A DNA stretch of 64,000 nt from Neodiprion pinetum. Its lineage: Eukaryota; Arthropoda; Insecta; Hymenoptera; Diprionidae. Made by a program: the position numbers and the translations under genes. The notes under the pieces were generated by a model. The model was not told the DNA's origin. It made no database searches and saw nothing but the letters and a program-made list of their open reading frames with translations. Of the stretch, positions 1 through 12,744 are shown in pieces (position 1 is the first letter of the stretch; every line of letters starts with the position of its first letter). The stretch covers positions 27,770,026-27,834,025 of the forward strand of contig NC_060234.1 in NCBI RefSeq assembly GCF_021155775.2, in the 5' to 3' direction.

Positions 1-222
1 TCCTCGTATAAATGGATCCTCGTACAGGTAACACGGACGATGCTTTATAAATATTACGATGTAATTGTAACTGCAGCACATGCAGTCGCATGTGTATAAT
101 AAATTATTTTACGGCCGTCTCGTGTATACATACCGATAATCACTAGCGAGAGGGGACTTGCCACGGCAATTGATTAATTGGGCAGTATTTCCTTTCTCTG
201 CAGACGAATCATCGTTCCCTGT

Positions 223-239
223 GTATATATATATATATA
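223..239. repeat. TA microsatellite
   Basis: Short uninterrupted TA run. Apart from this, 1-2038 is AT-rich and shows no coding frame or splice-flanked exon that I can support. Confidence 0.85.
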
Positions 240-2078
240 CCTACTTCGGACTTGCACTCTAATTGTAAGTAACACGAGATATCTGCACACTCCAAATGCG
301 AGCACTGGAATATTTTCCATTTCGTTATAGGTACATTTTACGTATGACAATTAGCTAACTCATTCGGGGAACTTTTTTTTCGCCCTGTCTCATACATTCC
401 ACGCCATATATCGAAATAATTAAAACATTACTTTAGTTTTTTTTTTCAACCAAGAGTTAAACAAACTACCCGAACCTTTGCGCTTGTCATAACGACGTGA
501 AAAATGTGCACTTTATCATTTCTGCTTGAATCGCTATCATAACGCGTTTCACGGTTAATGCTTTCCGCGATGCACCGTTCAAGTGTGATTACAATTGCAA
601 AAATCGCTGCAACTTTTTTATTTAGAAACATTTATGCACCTCTGTACTCCGCATTGAAATATATGACTACTTATATGAACACTTGGCACTATTTGCATCA
701 CATCGCGGACGAAGACAGACTACAGATGAGTAAAATAAGTAGAAACGAAAGAGAGATGGAGAGGTAGAGTTGAACAGGATACCTGCTGCAAAGCGTAAGA
801 GAAGCCTCTCGGTATAAACGGTTACAGGGATTGCCGGGGAATGAAGGTTGCAATTTACCGTCAACCTCAACAACTCTAATGTGTTATAATATACCTACCG
901 CATAACCATCGGCGACATTTCTAGTTTAGTGGTAAATTGCTCACTACGGATCGTGCAATCTCACGATTAGCCTTGTGCCAAATATTGCTAAGCGATTTTG
1001 CAGAAAGAAAGGGCGTGTAATAGTTTTGCGAAAACAAAGAAACTTGCAGTTCGCAACGTTCGTGGTAAAGACGCGGTTATATTTGAAGCACAAGTTACGC
1101 ATTTTGAGCTGATTGTTGGTATGAAGATATTTATGAAGAAAAGCACGTCGACCTCGTAATGGTGCATAAAACGAGAGCCACTCTTCCGCTAACTCGACAG
1201 ACGGGCTCATAGTCGATTCGATCATTCAGCGTCAACCTATGAATGCTGGAATTATTTATCAGCACAGAATTGCCCATATCTATTCAATGAATTCTCGTTG
1301 TGTACGTGCGTTCTCGTTCAGCGTATCGTTATGCATTATATACAAACCACGATACTATATAAGCACTTTGCGCATGGCTTGTAGACTTTGGTATTGGTAA
1401 AATTATATTTTCCGAGATTAAAAGATAAAGGAAGAATATATTCATAGATATTTTTAGAAAAAAAAAAAAAAACAGTTTCGACGTAAACTTGTAGATACTA
1501 TATTTTCCTATAACTATTGTAATAATTTAACGTTGGGGGACCAACAATAAATCGATGTTCATCTGAAGCAATGTAGTAAAGTAAAAGCTCAGAATTAACA
1601 TTGCAATAACTGGAAACTCTAGCATTGCCATTTACAATCACACTAAATAATTACTTGTACCACATTATCATGTAATCCCAACAATATTAAAACGATTACA
1701 GTGTAACGATACCCATTCCACTACAATTCTCTGTAATAACAATAAAAGAAAAGTGAAATTTTTCCGTCATTTTCAGTGTACAAACCGCGGTTGGCACATT
1801 CGTTACGATTACATTAATTATATGCAGTGACAACTGCGGAATAAATGTACAAAACACGTACGACCCGTCCCGCCTCTTACTTCGTACCTGCCGTGATGTA
1901 CGAACAATTGCGTGCACTCTACATAATAAACACTTGTAGAAGTCAACGAAGATAAGCAGACATGCACAGCAAGGATGTACGAATGCAGCGTTGCAACGTC
2001 CGATTCCACGAGTATGGTATACCCGATGTTTTAAACTCGATAAATCGTCGTTCGAGGGTGGATTTGTGGGAGAGGGTA

Positions 2079-2093
2079 GGGGGGGGGGGGGGG
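2079..2093 (+). repeat. G15 homopolymer
   Basis: Fifteen consecutive G on the plus strand. This may form G-quadruplex structure. Length is prone to sequencing error. Confidence 0.9.
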
Positions 2094-2171
2094 AGCAGGG
2101 TTTGGAGTGAAATTCGGTAGTACTTACGGCACGACAGGGACACCCCGCGACGCCGACAGCACACATACCTC

Positions 2172-2201
2172 GTGTGTGCGTGTGTGTGTGTGTGTGTGTG
2201 T
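2172..2201. repeat. GT/AC microsatellite
   Basis: About fifteen GT dinucleotides with one interruption (GCG). Confidence 0.95.
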
Positions 2202-2778
2202 CAGGTGTAGAGGTATAAGAGCCGAGACTACACCGATCCGCCTATCTAGCCGGGAGGTGCACGCCATCTTTTCCGGTCTCGTATAATTTATTTTATACTT
2301 TAAAACCAGAACTGTCACGCGTTCCGAGGTATAAGGTTGAGTGGTACCACTCCGCGACCAGCTCTTTAACCTCGGTTGAATAAGGGCCTCGACCACGGCA
2401 TAAATTAAGACCCCCGCGAGTGGGGGGATGAAAAACAAAATAAGACGACGAGGACAAGAGACAATAAGGAGTAGGGCACGTACAGCCACGCTTTGTTGCG
2501 TCGTGCGGGGTTTAATCGATACCATCCAACGAAACGATTCGGTAATTTCAACGATTTGTTGATGATTTGGGAAAGAAGCCTCGTCGGAGGACGTTCTTCG
2601 TGTCACCCTTACCCCCCCGTCGGTGGTTGGAGCACCTTTTCGTGTGAAAAAGTTTTCCTAGAAAGTTCGGGAATACCTTGTCAGTTCTCTGTATTATACC
2701 GTACTTGGAAGAAAGATTTCATTCGTTATTACAGTTTGTAACTACTGGAAGATTTTAGCACTTTATAGATATGTACAT

Positions 2779-3368
2779 TAGTGTGGTCGTTAAAAATTAA
2801 AATCTTTGCGGCGCCCGAAAAAATCCTTCCTTCTGTTGAGAAACTACGGGGAAAATTTTGCTTTTGCGATTTAAACAAAAATAACACGTGCCGACGGCCA
2901 ATTGAAGTTAATTTTTCGATAAAATTATGGTTTTTTTTTAATTTGTCTCAGTAGTTAAGTTTGGGTAAAAATCATCAAAAACGGCTTGTAGAAAATTAAA
3001 TTCTCTACAAAATTTTTTTTTTATCACCATATTTAGAGCTAAAAATTCTGTTTTAGCTGTTTAGCTCTAAATATGGTGATAAAAAAAAATTCTGTTTTAG
3101 CTGTTTAGCTCTAAATATGGTGATAAAAAAAAAATTTTGTAGAGAATTTAATTTTCTACAAGCCGTTTTTGATGATTTTTACCCAAACTTAACTACTGAG
3201 ACAAATTAAAAAAAAACCATAATTTTATCGAAAAATTAACTTCAATTGGCCGTCGGCACGTGTTATTTTTGTTTAAATCGCAAAAGCAAAATTTTCCCCG
3301 TAGTTTCTCATCAGAAGGAAGGATTTTTTCGGGCGCCGCAAAGATTTTAATTTTTAACGACCACACTA
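2779..3368. mobile_element. Foldback hAT-like non-autonomous transposon (590 bp)
   Basis: The arms 2779-3044 and 3104-3368 are reverse complements over about 265 bases with very few differences. One is near 2857, where GTTGAG in the left arm faces CTCATC instead of CTCAAC in the right. A spacer of about 60 bases lies between them. The ends read TAGTGTGGTCG and CGACCACACTA. Each side is flanked by ATGTACAT (2771-2778 and 3369-3376), an 8-bp target duplication. An 8-bp duplication with TA at its centre and a TAGNG terminus fits the hAT superfamily (Buster type). Because ATGTACAT is itself a palindrome, a TA duplication of the Tc1/mariner type with a longer inverted repeat cannot be fully excluded. 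There is no transposase frame. The near identity of the arms suggests recent insertion or gene conversion between arms. Confidence 0.85.
3046..3133. repeat. Tandem duplication of about 44 bp in the centre of the foldback element
   Basis: A block starting TTCTGTTTTAGCTG and ending in an A run occurs at 3046-3089 and again at 3090-3133. Both copies contain the reverse complement of the inner left arm (3021-3044), so either copy can pair with it. This gives the hairpin two alternative tips. Confidence 0.8.
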
Positions 3369-6300
3369 ATGTACATAGTAATCATTTAAATTATGCTGAA
3401 ATTGTCAATACTACATTTCGAGGCTGTTGGAGCATGAAATCCGTTGTACGGTTTAATAGCATATTTTCTTATTTAAGCAGGACCTCAGTTTCGAAAATTT
3501 ATTTTTGCACCAATATGAAAAATCGTCGCAACGGTTGCGAAAATATATATAACGAGTTTCTAGAATCGAAAATAATGGGAACGTATAAGAGACTTTTCCG
3601 GATTATACATGCTGCACAACTAATTTTCGTTATCTGTTCAGAATGATGCTTTTCGGTTATACCAAGTAAGAAATGAAAATAATTTAGGACTGTACGGTAA
3701 CAAAAAGAATAGACATTTATCTCCTTGAGTGGTTCTGTTGACAATATATTCTATTCTGTGAATAAATAATTGCACAAGTATCCCGGACTTTTCAAAGCAA
3801 CAGGAAGACGGGATCTATTTCTTTACGAATGGGGCGAGAATCTTCCTTCGCGTTTTTGAGCACAGGAAGGGGACGAACAATAAAAATTAATACGGCCAGT
3901 GGGTAGCCGTTTCGCGGCGAAGAGAAGGGGGTGAAATGAATTTGAAAAGTTTATCGCGACATTGCATGCCGGATAATGTCACTTTATTACACCGAAACGA
4001 CGACAACGAGGCCTGCAGAAGCAGGTCTCGTACACGGCGGCCAGAATTATGTATCGAAACAGAACCTGAAACTCATGATAATTACACCGAACAGGGAATT
4101 ATACATTGCACTGCGGTATAACGCGCATGCAACTTTGAAATATGCAACTTTCCGACGTCCCGACGACGACGAGGTTAATAATGTCCTCCTCCTTCCCGTC
4201 GCCGTGAAACGGTAGCACCCAGAACCCGGGTACGGACCACTCCCACAGCTTAATATCATCGGAACTCTATCTATGCACCTTACTATATGACTGAATAATA
4301 CCTTCGATCGATTGAACATGGGGAAACTTTCAAGTATTCGCCTGTCCCCGAAGTTTTGTTTAAGAGTGTACCTAATAGATTTTACCGGATTAATTCTATC
4401 TGTATAAACTCTACTGTTTTAAACTTCTGCAGGAATTTGATCAGCAGCTAGATCCCCCTTGTCGACTTTATAATGATTGTTTCATGACCTGGGATACCTG
4501 CAAATTGCCTAGAAGATGTACAATACATGAAAGTTTGTGTATATCGCGAGAAGAAAAAAGTTTCTGCACGTGTACAACGAAATCTAAATTGAAGCAGCAA
4601 TTTCGAACTAAAGTGTCTAGGCTGATTTTGGAAACTGACGTTATGAAAATACAAGACTTTAGTACGTGGTTTTGTTTTATTTCAATTTAGGAATTTGACC
4701 GAATTGTCGAGAAAATGCAACGCACGAATTGTGGAGAAAATCGTGGAATAATGCACTTCTCACGCAGTTAGAAATGAGGCGTGAACCGAGTTAAGAATTA
4801 TGGCATATAGGCTTACGTTTACAAGTCTTACGTTGTAACGAATTCAGCAAAGTCATAAATGATGAAAAATAATGATATACATGATTTATGATACAAAATT
4901 TATTTTACTTTCCTATGGATACAAAAATTTTTTTTCCGTCATGTTCCGGCTGAAGAATTGAATATTTTTCACCGACTGCAGGCAGTGTTTAAACATAAAA
5001 AATACGGGAAAAGGTAAAAGTAGGTACACAAAGGTGTACAATGCGTATTATAACGGTTTGATTACGCGCCTATAATATATAATTGTTTCTGCGAGTTGTT
5101 TCGTGAATGAAAATGGTGGGTTTAGAAACCGGAAAACGGAGGCGTCTAGCGGTTCGGGCAATCGCGTGACGGGTGTATAATTAGATTTCAATAACAGATT
5201 GTACGTATTTACTCCCAATTTTATTATTTATACAACTGTAACGGTCGTATTAATCTCTTTCCAATAAAACGATGGATCAAACATCGTCGGAACCGGCCAG
5301 ATGTCGGTGACACTTTTACAGGGGTACTTTCTAACAGGTATAATATTATAACACAAATATACATTATGCACGTAGACACGAATTCGCGAATGACAATCAA
5401 TTTTCTTAAATCCGAAACGCGATCGTCTACACATACATCGTACACATTACATACAATTTATAGTATGTATTACATACAATACAATAAATAAGGCGTACAA
5501 GGAAGTTACCTGCACGAAACACGGAACAGAATGTCATTTTAACTACGTAGGTATTATTACTTGTAAAATATCGGAGAAAATACGACATTTCAGAATTCAA
5601 AAGTTGTTAGTCGAACGGTTATCCTGAAAGAAGAGGAAGAAAAACAACAAAGGAAATGCAATTTGAACTGCACTGCAGTAGGTATACGTAATAAGACGGT
5701 GCATGATTCTATTACAGAGCGACGAGTAGCGTGTCACCGACGTCGGGCGTCGCGACGTCCGCAATGACACTCGTCCTTTTTGGACAGGGGAAAGAAGAAC
5801 AAATAGTTAGGAAACGGCACGAGACCAGCTGCAAACTCTCGTCTCGTTGACAACTGACAACGAGCTTCTGGAAGCTAATCCACAAACATTTCTCCGTGTA
5901 CGTATAAGTATTATTTTACATCCATGCACAGCGAGGGAAGAATGACACACAATTTTTTACAAGTATAAAAACGTAGCGCAAAATAAAAGTTCCGCAATCA
6001 ACGTTTCACTCAAATTCATCCGTGCCGTACAGCAGTTCTATTAAAATCGGAGTATTTTTCCTACGTCAAAACAAAATTTGACGAATTTACCAAATAGAGA
6101 AATGTTTTCGTTTTATTAATTTTATTTATTAAATGACATTTCTTTCAATAAATAAACCGTTATTCACGCCATATTTGGCAAAATTTGGCAAATCCTTTCT
6201 CCTTGTACAATGAAAAAAGAAAAACTGTGGCAGTATAAGTAATTTAATCCGAATTCAAATTCTAAATTTTCACGATACGTGCGATTTATATCTTCGTGAA

Positions 6301-7542
6301 TCTTTTCGAACATCTGCGTCGTCAAGATTAAAAATTTTATCACAAGATCACGATGCAAGCGTTAAAACTGACCAATCTGTTTTGTTTCAGAAACCATATA
6401 TGTTTACTTCTGCAATTTTTAAGCCAGCTTACTCATTATTCCTGATAATTTTAACTGTTTCAGGAAAAGTGAGTGTTATCCAAGTTGCGTTTGACTTTCG
6501 GGGAATCTTTGTAAGATTATGCGAGAGTATCGAAGTGCTTTTCCCGGAGATAAGTAACACCCTGAACGTAAGTTGGACTTGGAGTGACTCACCACTATCG
6601 GCACGTTGTCCTTCGTTATTAGCAAATCTATCCCCGTGCAGCTATACATCGTCCTCCGATAACATTCACGGGGTGAAACCCATCAAGGGAGAATGGCACG
6701 TGTATTTATACCACGAAACAGGAAACAGAGGCGGTTAAAATTGTCATGACGGAAAGTTTGTAACTAGCTGACGCGATTGCTGAGCAACAGTATACATGTA
6801 CATATAATACATCGGGGCAATATATCGGAGATGACAGATTAGATAAACCGACATGGAAGAAGCCGCTTAATTGCAGAGCCAACGGAAAATTAACTATGAC
6901 AATAAATTGATGCTATTGCGAGGAGCCTATGGGGGTGGGATCCAGAGTTGTGGAATTGAAGCAGGGAAAGACCGACGAACTAAGAGCTATAGCGAAGCTT
7001 GCACGCGAGCTGATCGCCTAGCTTCGGGAGAGAATCAGAAATTAAAGGGGCGAACCGCTTCTGGTGTAAATTGGATGTTGTTCTTTGACGGTTAGTTAGA
7101 AATGAGCAATTAACAGAGAACGTATGCGGTTTGACTCGAGTCAGACATAATTAGGACCCAACCGGTAGCCGCGCGGCGAAGGTTATTATACAGTAAATAA
7201 ACTAACGATGGAATTGGTAAGCCTTGAAACCGAAATATTTGAATGTCACATCTATATATGTATAAGTTTTTCTTTTTTCTTTTTTTTTTCTTTTTACTCC
7301 TCCATCTTTTTATTCCGAAAAAGGCCTTGGGCGGGACGAGCGGCAGGATGGCCAAGGCGAGGCGTAGTGTAGAAATAATTTATATATGGTCTCAGCCGAA
7401 AATTCATTCGCTGCCAGTCATGTAAAATGCGTGAGTGACGGGCATAAAGTCGAACCTCACCGCAGCTGACGTGCTAAGAGTTGTTTGAAATTTTATACGT
7501 CCCGTACTATGTGTAATGTGTATAGATACAATGTTAATGATA

Positions 7543-7580
7543 ACACAACAACAACAACAACAATAATAATAGTAACAATA
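7543..7580. repeat. CAA then TAA trinucleotide repeat
   Basis: A CAA run (7543-7562) passes into a degenerate AAT/AAC run up to 7580. Confidence 0.9.
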
Positions 7581-9790
7581 ATTGCAGACATGGAAAAGAA
7601 AAAGGGAATATAAACCGAGATTTCAGACACAGCATGCAGGACTTCATCCTGCGATTACAAAGATCCTTGTGGCTCACAATATACAACACAAACCCCACAT
7701 CGTCGCGTGTGTTAATTAAGTCACTGCACGATACGACATACCAACGCCGACTCGACTATCGTTTTGATATCGTGCGTATCATATGTATATACGTATACAT
7801 GGAGTATACATTTTTGGATCCTCGATATCGTTTGGTAAATTGTTGTAACGGGTGTATAGGTTTGTACGCTCGTATCGTTATTGTGTATACCTTTATACCT
7901 TATACAGCCTGCGCGTTTCAAGTTCGTCGAAATAGAATCACCCACTCAACAGACACATTCGCAAATGGTGTATCGTATTTTTCATTTTTCGTCAGTAGCT
8001 GCGATATGTGAGACAAGGGAGCGAGTCTCTCTTTTTCCTTCATCTTACTTTTATTTCACCACAATATTAGAGGTCTACATGAAACGTGAATAGCTATTAT
8101 AAGCAAGACAATCGTATAATTTTATGAAAATATATAAAGTGTTGGGATTCTTGACGAAAATGCAATTGAAAAATCATTGTGAACATCATCTTATTCACAA
8201 AATAATTACACATTACGCGTAAAATGAATATTTCGAACGCTAATGAAAGTGAGTAGCCCGAATTTAAGATCGCGATAATAGGATACTCGAGATTTGTATT
8301 GTATGCAATTTTAGAAATTGGGGTAACATTCAATGGTGCGGAATGCAACTTTTGCTGCTGTGTTTACAAGCAGCTTGAATTCACCAAAATGTAAGATTAA
8401 TAAATAATCACAGATCCCAAAAAATCTCATCAAATTTTCACTAGCAAGTATAGTAACAACAAAATATTTCAGACATATGTATTTCAACAGGAAATAACGA
8501 CGCTACGTTGCGAATCAATTAACCTACGACAAAACATAACTTTTGTTCAAAATTTGCTCGCAAACTTATCGATACTTCTAAATGACTGTTGAGAAAAAAA
8601 TCACAGAACCATAATAATTTTTTGAACCCCTATTATTATCGCTAAATTACTCTGAAAAAGTTCTTGTTTTTTTTTAAGAGCATTTACAACATCGATGTAT
8701 GTAATAAAGCAGAAGATTCGTTGATCGTCGTCGAAATTACATCGACACGTACATACCTTATTTCCATTTATACCCGGTTATTTGGCAGCAGGGAGGAAGT
8801 TATCAAGGTGATATATTCAGGGTAGTCAACCGCGACGTAGTTGCGTAGTTCAAGCCTGGCGGTACCTGGATGCTTAGCCAATGCTTGGGGGTAAATATTG
8901 CAACTCGATCCACGTTATAGTTTAGAAACACGTTGGCTAGGACTAATTAGCGACATGCAAGTTGTAAAGAAACGTCGACGAAGAAACTAGCAACTATTAA
9001 ACGAGAAATTAAACGTTTGGATAATTAAAATACTTATACGACAGCTATTAACGGCATAACGGCGCTCGAATAATAACGATGCTATACTTGACGAATAATC
9101 GCTCTTTTGTAAAGTCGTGCGCGAGTTTTTGTTTTTTTTTTCTTTGTTTTTGTTTAAATTATTTTTCTTAAAATTTTGTTTATCATGGTCAAATTAATAT
9201 TTACCTAGATGTAATAAAAAGAGAAAAGCGTGCAGTAAAAAGATGTAACAGTATTTTATCACGTTTTTATGGTAACGCTTTTGAATTAATACGCGCAATT
9301 ATTATGGAGCCATACATACTCGTAAGTTCTATCGATTATTTTCACACGATGAGAGTAAGTCAAAATTAGTTCTGTGCTCGGTAATAAGTAGGGTTTTATG
9401 ACAAACTTAAATTTAATAGCGAATAATACAGTTTGTCGCGTACTAGAAATGAATCCTTTCGTATCTAATGTAACTACAAATATATACGTATATATACACA
9501 CGGACCAATAACTGCATGATACGATAAAACAATACGAATACGCACGTAAAATTGCGTAAAATCAAGTAATGAATTTCAGAATAAATTTTACAATGAGAAC
9601 GAGTAACAGAACTTTTAACCGGATTGAACTACAGAAGATCACATGGAGTGAAATAGATTTGTGGATGAAATCAGCCGTGAAATGACATACCTAACACCAA
9701 ATTGCTCATAAAATCATGAGAAGTCAATAAAACAACTTGTAATCTGCACTTCGACATCCCATTATTAGTATAGATGTAATAGACTAGTTG

Positions 9791-9972
9791 CACCGAGAAA
9801 AAAGTCTCATCATCTTGACTATACGGTCTTTAACTATTTTCGTTATGTTTCGAAAAATGTAGTTCTGGATACAAAATGACTATAAGTTATGTATCTGTGA
9901 CCAGAAAATCTGGTACGTTTTACCATTTTATTCGATTACGCAGTCACTCCTACTAGGTTTTCTGGTAACTGT
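9791..9972. mobile_element. Possible MITE remnant sharing a CACNGAGAAAAAA terminus
   Basis: CACCGAGAAAAAAG at 9791-9804 is nearly the same as the outer end of the element at 31580-31828 (CACGGAGAAAAAAA). Downstream, a small hairpin (ACCAGAAAATCTGGT, 9900-9914) and a second CTGGTAAC near 9970 are present. No matching right terminus was found, so the extent is a guess. Confidence 0.25.
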
Positions 9973-10263
9973 ATAATCACGATAAAATTACGGAATAATA
10001 AAAAATTAACAAATATCTCGAATAGACATTTGTATTAGGTATACCGAGTAAACAAAAGAAAGCAAATTTATATTCGGAATAGTTTTAAAACACTCGCTCA
10101 TTATTGTCATGTATTCCTATGTATACTACGCCAACCACTCACCAATTGCAATTTGGTGATCCTGGTCGTTCGCTTTTTTTTCCAATTCACAATGTTATTT
10201 GAAGCATGCACATTGGTTAGATAGTAAACATGACGTTTTCAATACTCAAACTTGTAAACTTAA

Positions 10264-10600
10264 AAATTAGTCAGGAAGGTCACAAGTCATCAGGTCAACC
10301 TGGACAACCAGAACTACGAAACATCAGTCCTGAAGGTCAAAAGTCACCAGGTCAAGGACCTGGATAGCCAGAACTACGGCGCGCTTGTCCTGGAAGTCGA
10401 GTTTCACCAGGTAGCGGACCTGGAGCATGAAAACTACGGAGCGCTTGTTGTGGAACTCGAGTTTCACCAGGTAGCGGACCTGGAGCATGGAAACTACGGA
10501 GCGCTTGTCGTGGAACTCGAGTTGCACCAGGAAGCGGACCCGGAGCGCAGGATCCAGAAGGTTGAGAACCCGGTACTCGAAATCTGCGGAGCGCGACTCT
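10264..10600. repeat. Minisatellite of exact 60-bp period that encodes a 20-residue repeat
   Basis: Five units are in register every 60 bases (AACTACG at 10312, 10372, 10432 and 10492, plus an older leading unit). A degenerate unit follows near 10580. The two central units (10372-10431 and 10432-10491) differ at about five or six positions and the outer ones are more diverged. Because 60 is a multiple of three, several frames stay open. The plus-strand frame 10264-10638 (about 124 codons, no ATG) gives NYGALVVELEFHQVADLEHG-type repeats and ends RLFPD then stop. Two minus-strand frames are also open. The frame may be a fossil or a real repeat exon, or it may be open by arithmetic alone. No family was recognised. 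Confidence 0.8.
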
Positions 10601-10757
10601 CATCCGTCCGCTCTACTGCGCGGTTGTTTCCAGACTGAGGAATTCGGCTAGCTGATTTTCGTCTATATAGATCGATGACGTCAAGAGAAAAAAAATTTTG
10701 GGTCACTTCACTTTCTGAATATCCGAACATCCAAACTTTGGTTTCGAACTTTAATAC

Positions 10758-10864
10758 TATGTATGATGTTATGTATGATGTATGATGTATGATGTATGAT
10801 GTATGATGTATGATGTATGATGTATGATGTATGATGTATGATTTATGATGTATGATGTATGATA
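10758..10864. repeat. GATGTAT heptanucleotide array
   Basis: About fifteen near-perfect tandem GATGTAT units, with one T-for-G variant (GATTTAT) and one early unit with an extra base. It lies about 120 bases from the 60-bp minisatellite. Confidence 0.95.
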
Positions 10865-11563
10865 TCACGTCACAAAACCACGATTACAAGGTAAATGTTG
10901 CAGAGGATGAAATCACCTGTTTGCCCCCTTTTTCTGACACAGTAATCGTCATAGATTGAAGACATAGAAAAGTTTTCATGTGTCACAAAATGAATAAGAT
11001 TGCTGCGTCAACCAGCATTGTTGTAAAAAAAAGTCTTGTTTTTGACTTACACCAAGAAACATCATGTATCGCTAATAAAGCATATTTCTCATCTTTTAAT
11101 TTCTGCCTATTTTTCGTTCAAAAAAATACAAGTATAGTAATTTAAAAAAAAAAATCAATAAATGCTTCGTTTCACTGTGAAACCTGACGCGATGTGACAA
11201 TTTTATTTAAAAACCTCAATAAACTCTAAAGTGAGGAATCATAATTACATACTGTAAACCCGGTGAAAAAAGAAAAGTCTTTAATTTGTTGCATAGTGTA
11301 ATTTCGAGCTGGTCATAGAACAATAAATTCGCGTTACAGCCATGCTTAAATGTAATAAAATGTAGTAAGCTAATCACACGGATTCGACGATATTTCATTT
11401 GCCCAATTCTCTCGAATTTTCTACGTAAACCAAGCACGAGAAACGAAGCTTTTTCCAATGCAGCTCGGTTCAAAAAATCCGTGAACACCGCGAGCGCGGT
11501 ATACAACGCAGCATCCGAAGTAGGATCCGCGGCGTAAAGAGATGATAAGATTGTCTATGAGGG

Positions 11564-11803
11564 TATAAAACTAGTCGTGTGCAGGCGAGGAGGGTGCGTG
11601 TTCGACAGTGGTTCGGCAGCCATATTCATTTAATACCTGGAGCCACTTTCAGCGCGGGGGCGGCTCCGCCGGGGTGATATCGCGGTACTTATACGGCAGG
11701 CACCGTCAAATTGCGACGGGGCCGCAAAATGGCGTGTCACACGGCTGTTAATCCTTCTATGTGTAAACGCGCTCGGAAGAAAATCCCGTCATTCGAAGTT
11801 TAA
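11564..11803 (+). promoter_or_regulatory. TATA-type promoter candidate with a 24-codon frame
   Basis: TATAAAA at 11564-11570 sits at the upstream edge of a CpG-rich block (about 11630-11950), so transcription could start near 11595. The first good ATG (AAAATGGCG, 11729) opens a 24-codon frame, MACHTAVNPSMCKRARKK and a few more residues, stopping at 11803. It could be an upstream frame or a chance frame. No downstream exon was found on this strand. The site lies opposite to, and probably inside, intron 2 of the helicase gene. Confidence 0.25.
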
Positions 11804-12744
11804 TCCACGCCGGTTATAAGACACCCGAGAATCGTCGGTGCAGGTTATTCGACTCGAGAATTGACGACCCCGAAAGCGGAAAACGGCACCGGAAGTCAGC
11901 CTGTGTCCTTTTAATGGCGGTCTGACACAGCCGCTGCAGGTCGCGCTATTGGCTGCAAGTTTTTTTCGTGTTCGAGGCGTCGCGAGTTCGTTAGTGAAAC
12001 TACTTTTCCTTTCCTTTCCTTACATTACCTTACGGTTTGTATTTTTTTTTCCCCTTCTTCCTCCTCTGATTGTCTCGTGTTTCGAACCCGTTACTTTCAT
12101 CGCCCCACGCGACGACACACGGGCCATTATGATTCGTGGCCTGCAATGGGAATCGGGCAACCGTTGCACGATATATGCCACGTCGTGTCAAAGATGAGGC
12201 GCGATATTAATTTTCGGTGAAATTTCGTCAGCTGTGTACACAGCGCAAACATAACTACAACACATGGTATTAAAGATTTTGGGAACATCTTTGGAGTTTA
12301 TAAATCATTTTCCAACTAATTATGGATGTAAAAGGAAATCTAGCATCGATGTGATGAAAGACTGCTTGGTTTTCCTAATCAAGCAATCGATGCTTCGATT
12401 ATTATACACGGACCTTTTCCTATATTTCGTCATTCGGCAGACACGCATTGCAGCTGCAGCAGATCGAGGGATAAAATTTGTATTCACTGTCTGAATAATT
12501 CGTTCTGAACAAAACGAAGGGGCCGCAAGAAGCAAGGTTTGTTAGTTTTAAAATTGTATTCCAGGATCGTTTTATTTATGAGTCACTTGCAGTTGAGCAA
12601 ATAACCCATTTCGACGAAATCATGCCGTGATCAAAGAACCATCTCTCCGATTATTATTTCAATCGTGTTGATATTTGGAACATCGACAAATTTCGCAAAT
12701 CTTTTTTAGTTTCCAATGAAAACCAGAAAATTAATTCTACTCAC

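Larger units (their letters stand above)
2040..2620. other. CpG-rich block with simple repeats; weak minus-strand first-exon candidate
   Basis: GC-rich DNA containing a 15-base G run (2079-2093) and a GT repeat (2172-2201). Overlapping frames on the minus strand exceed 150 codons but are driven by the repeats (a His-Thr run from CACACA) and match no family. A minus-strand ATGGCG in AAGATGGCGT context lies at about 2268, and a frame from it reaches a GAG/GTATGT donor-like site near 2171. This would be compatible with a 5' exon, but nothing else supports it. Confidence 0.25.
1..12744 (-). other. Probable intron 2 of the FANCJ-like gene, or sequence beyond a broken gene
   Basis: The second coding exon ends at a strong donor (GTGAGT, 12744-12739). 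No stretch to the left on the minus strand resembles the iron-sulphur domain, the DEAH box or the later helicase motifs, and no long coding-like frame exists here. The stretch holds a foldback transposon (2779-3368), simple repeats, a minisatellite (10264-10600), a GATGTAT array (10758-10864) and a CpG-rich block with a TATA candidate (11564-11950). The remainder (3377-7260, 7581-9780, 9970-10260 and 10870-11520) is AT-rich DNA in which I see nothing else. A minus-strand AATAAA (12576-12571) lies about 170 bases past the exon 2 donor. Confidence 0.45.

Noticed and set aside
1696..2606. Two minus-strand frames of 156 and 160 codons
   Set aside because: Both run through the GT and G repeats, and the residues are repeat translations (His-Thr, Pro runs).
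3260..3646. 128-codon plus frame across the foldback element's right arm
   Set aside because: Half of it is the inverted repeat arm. No similarity to a transposase.
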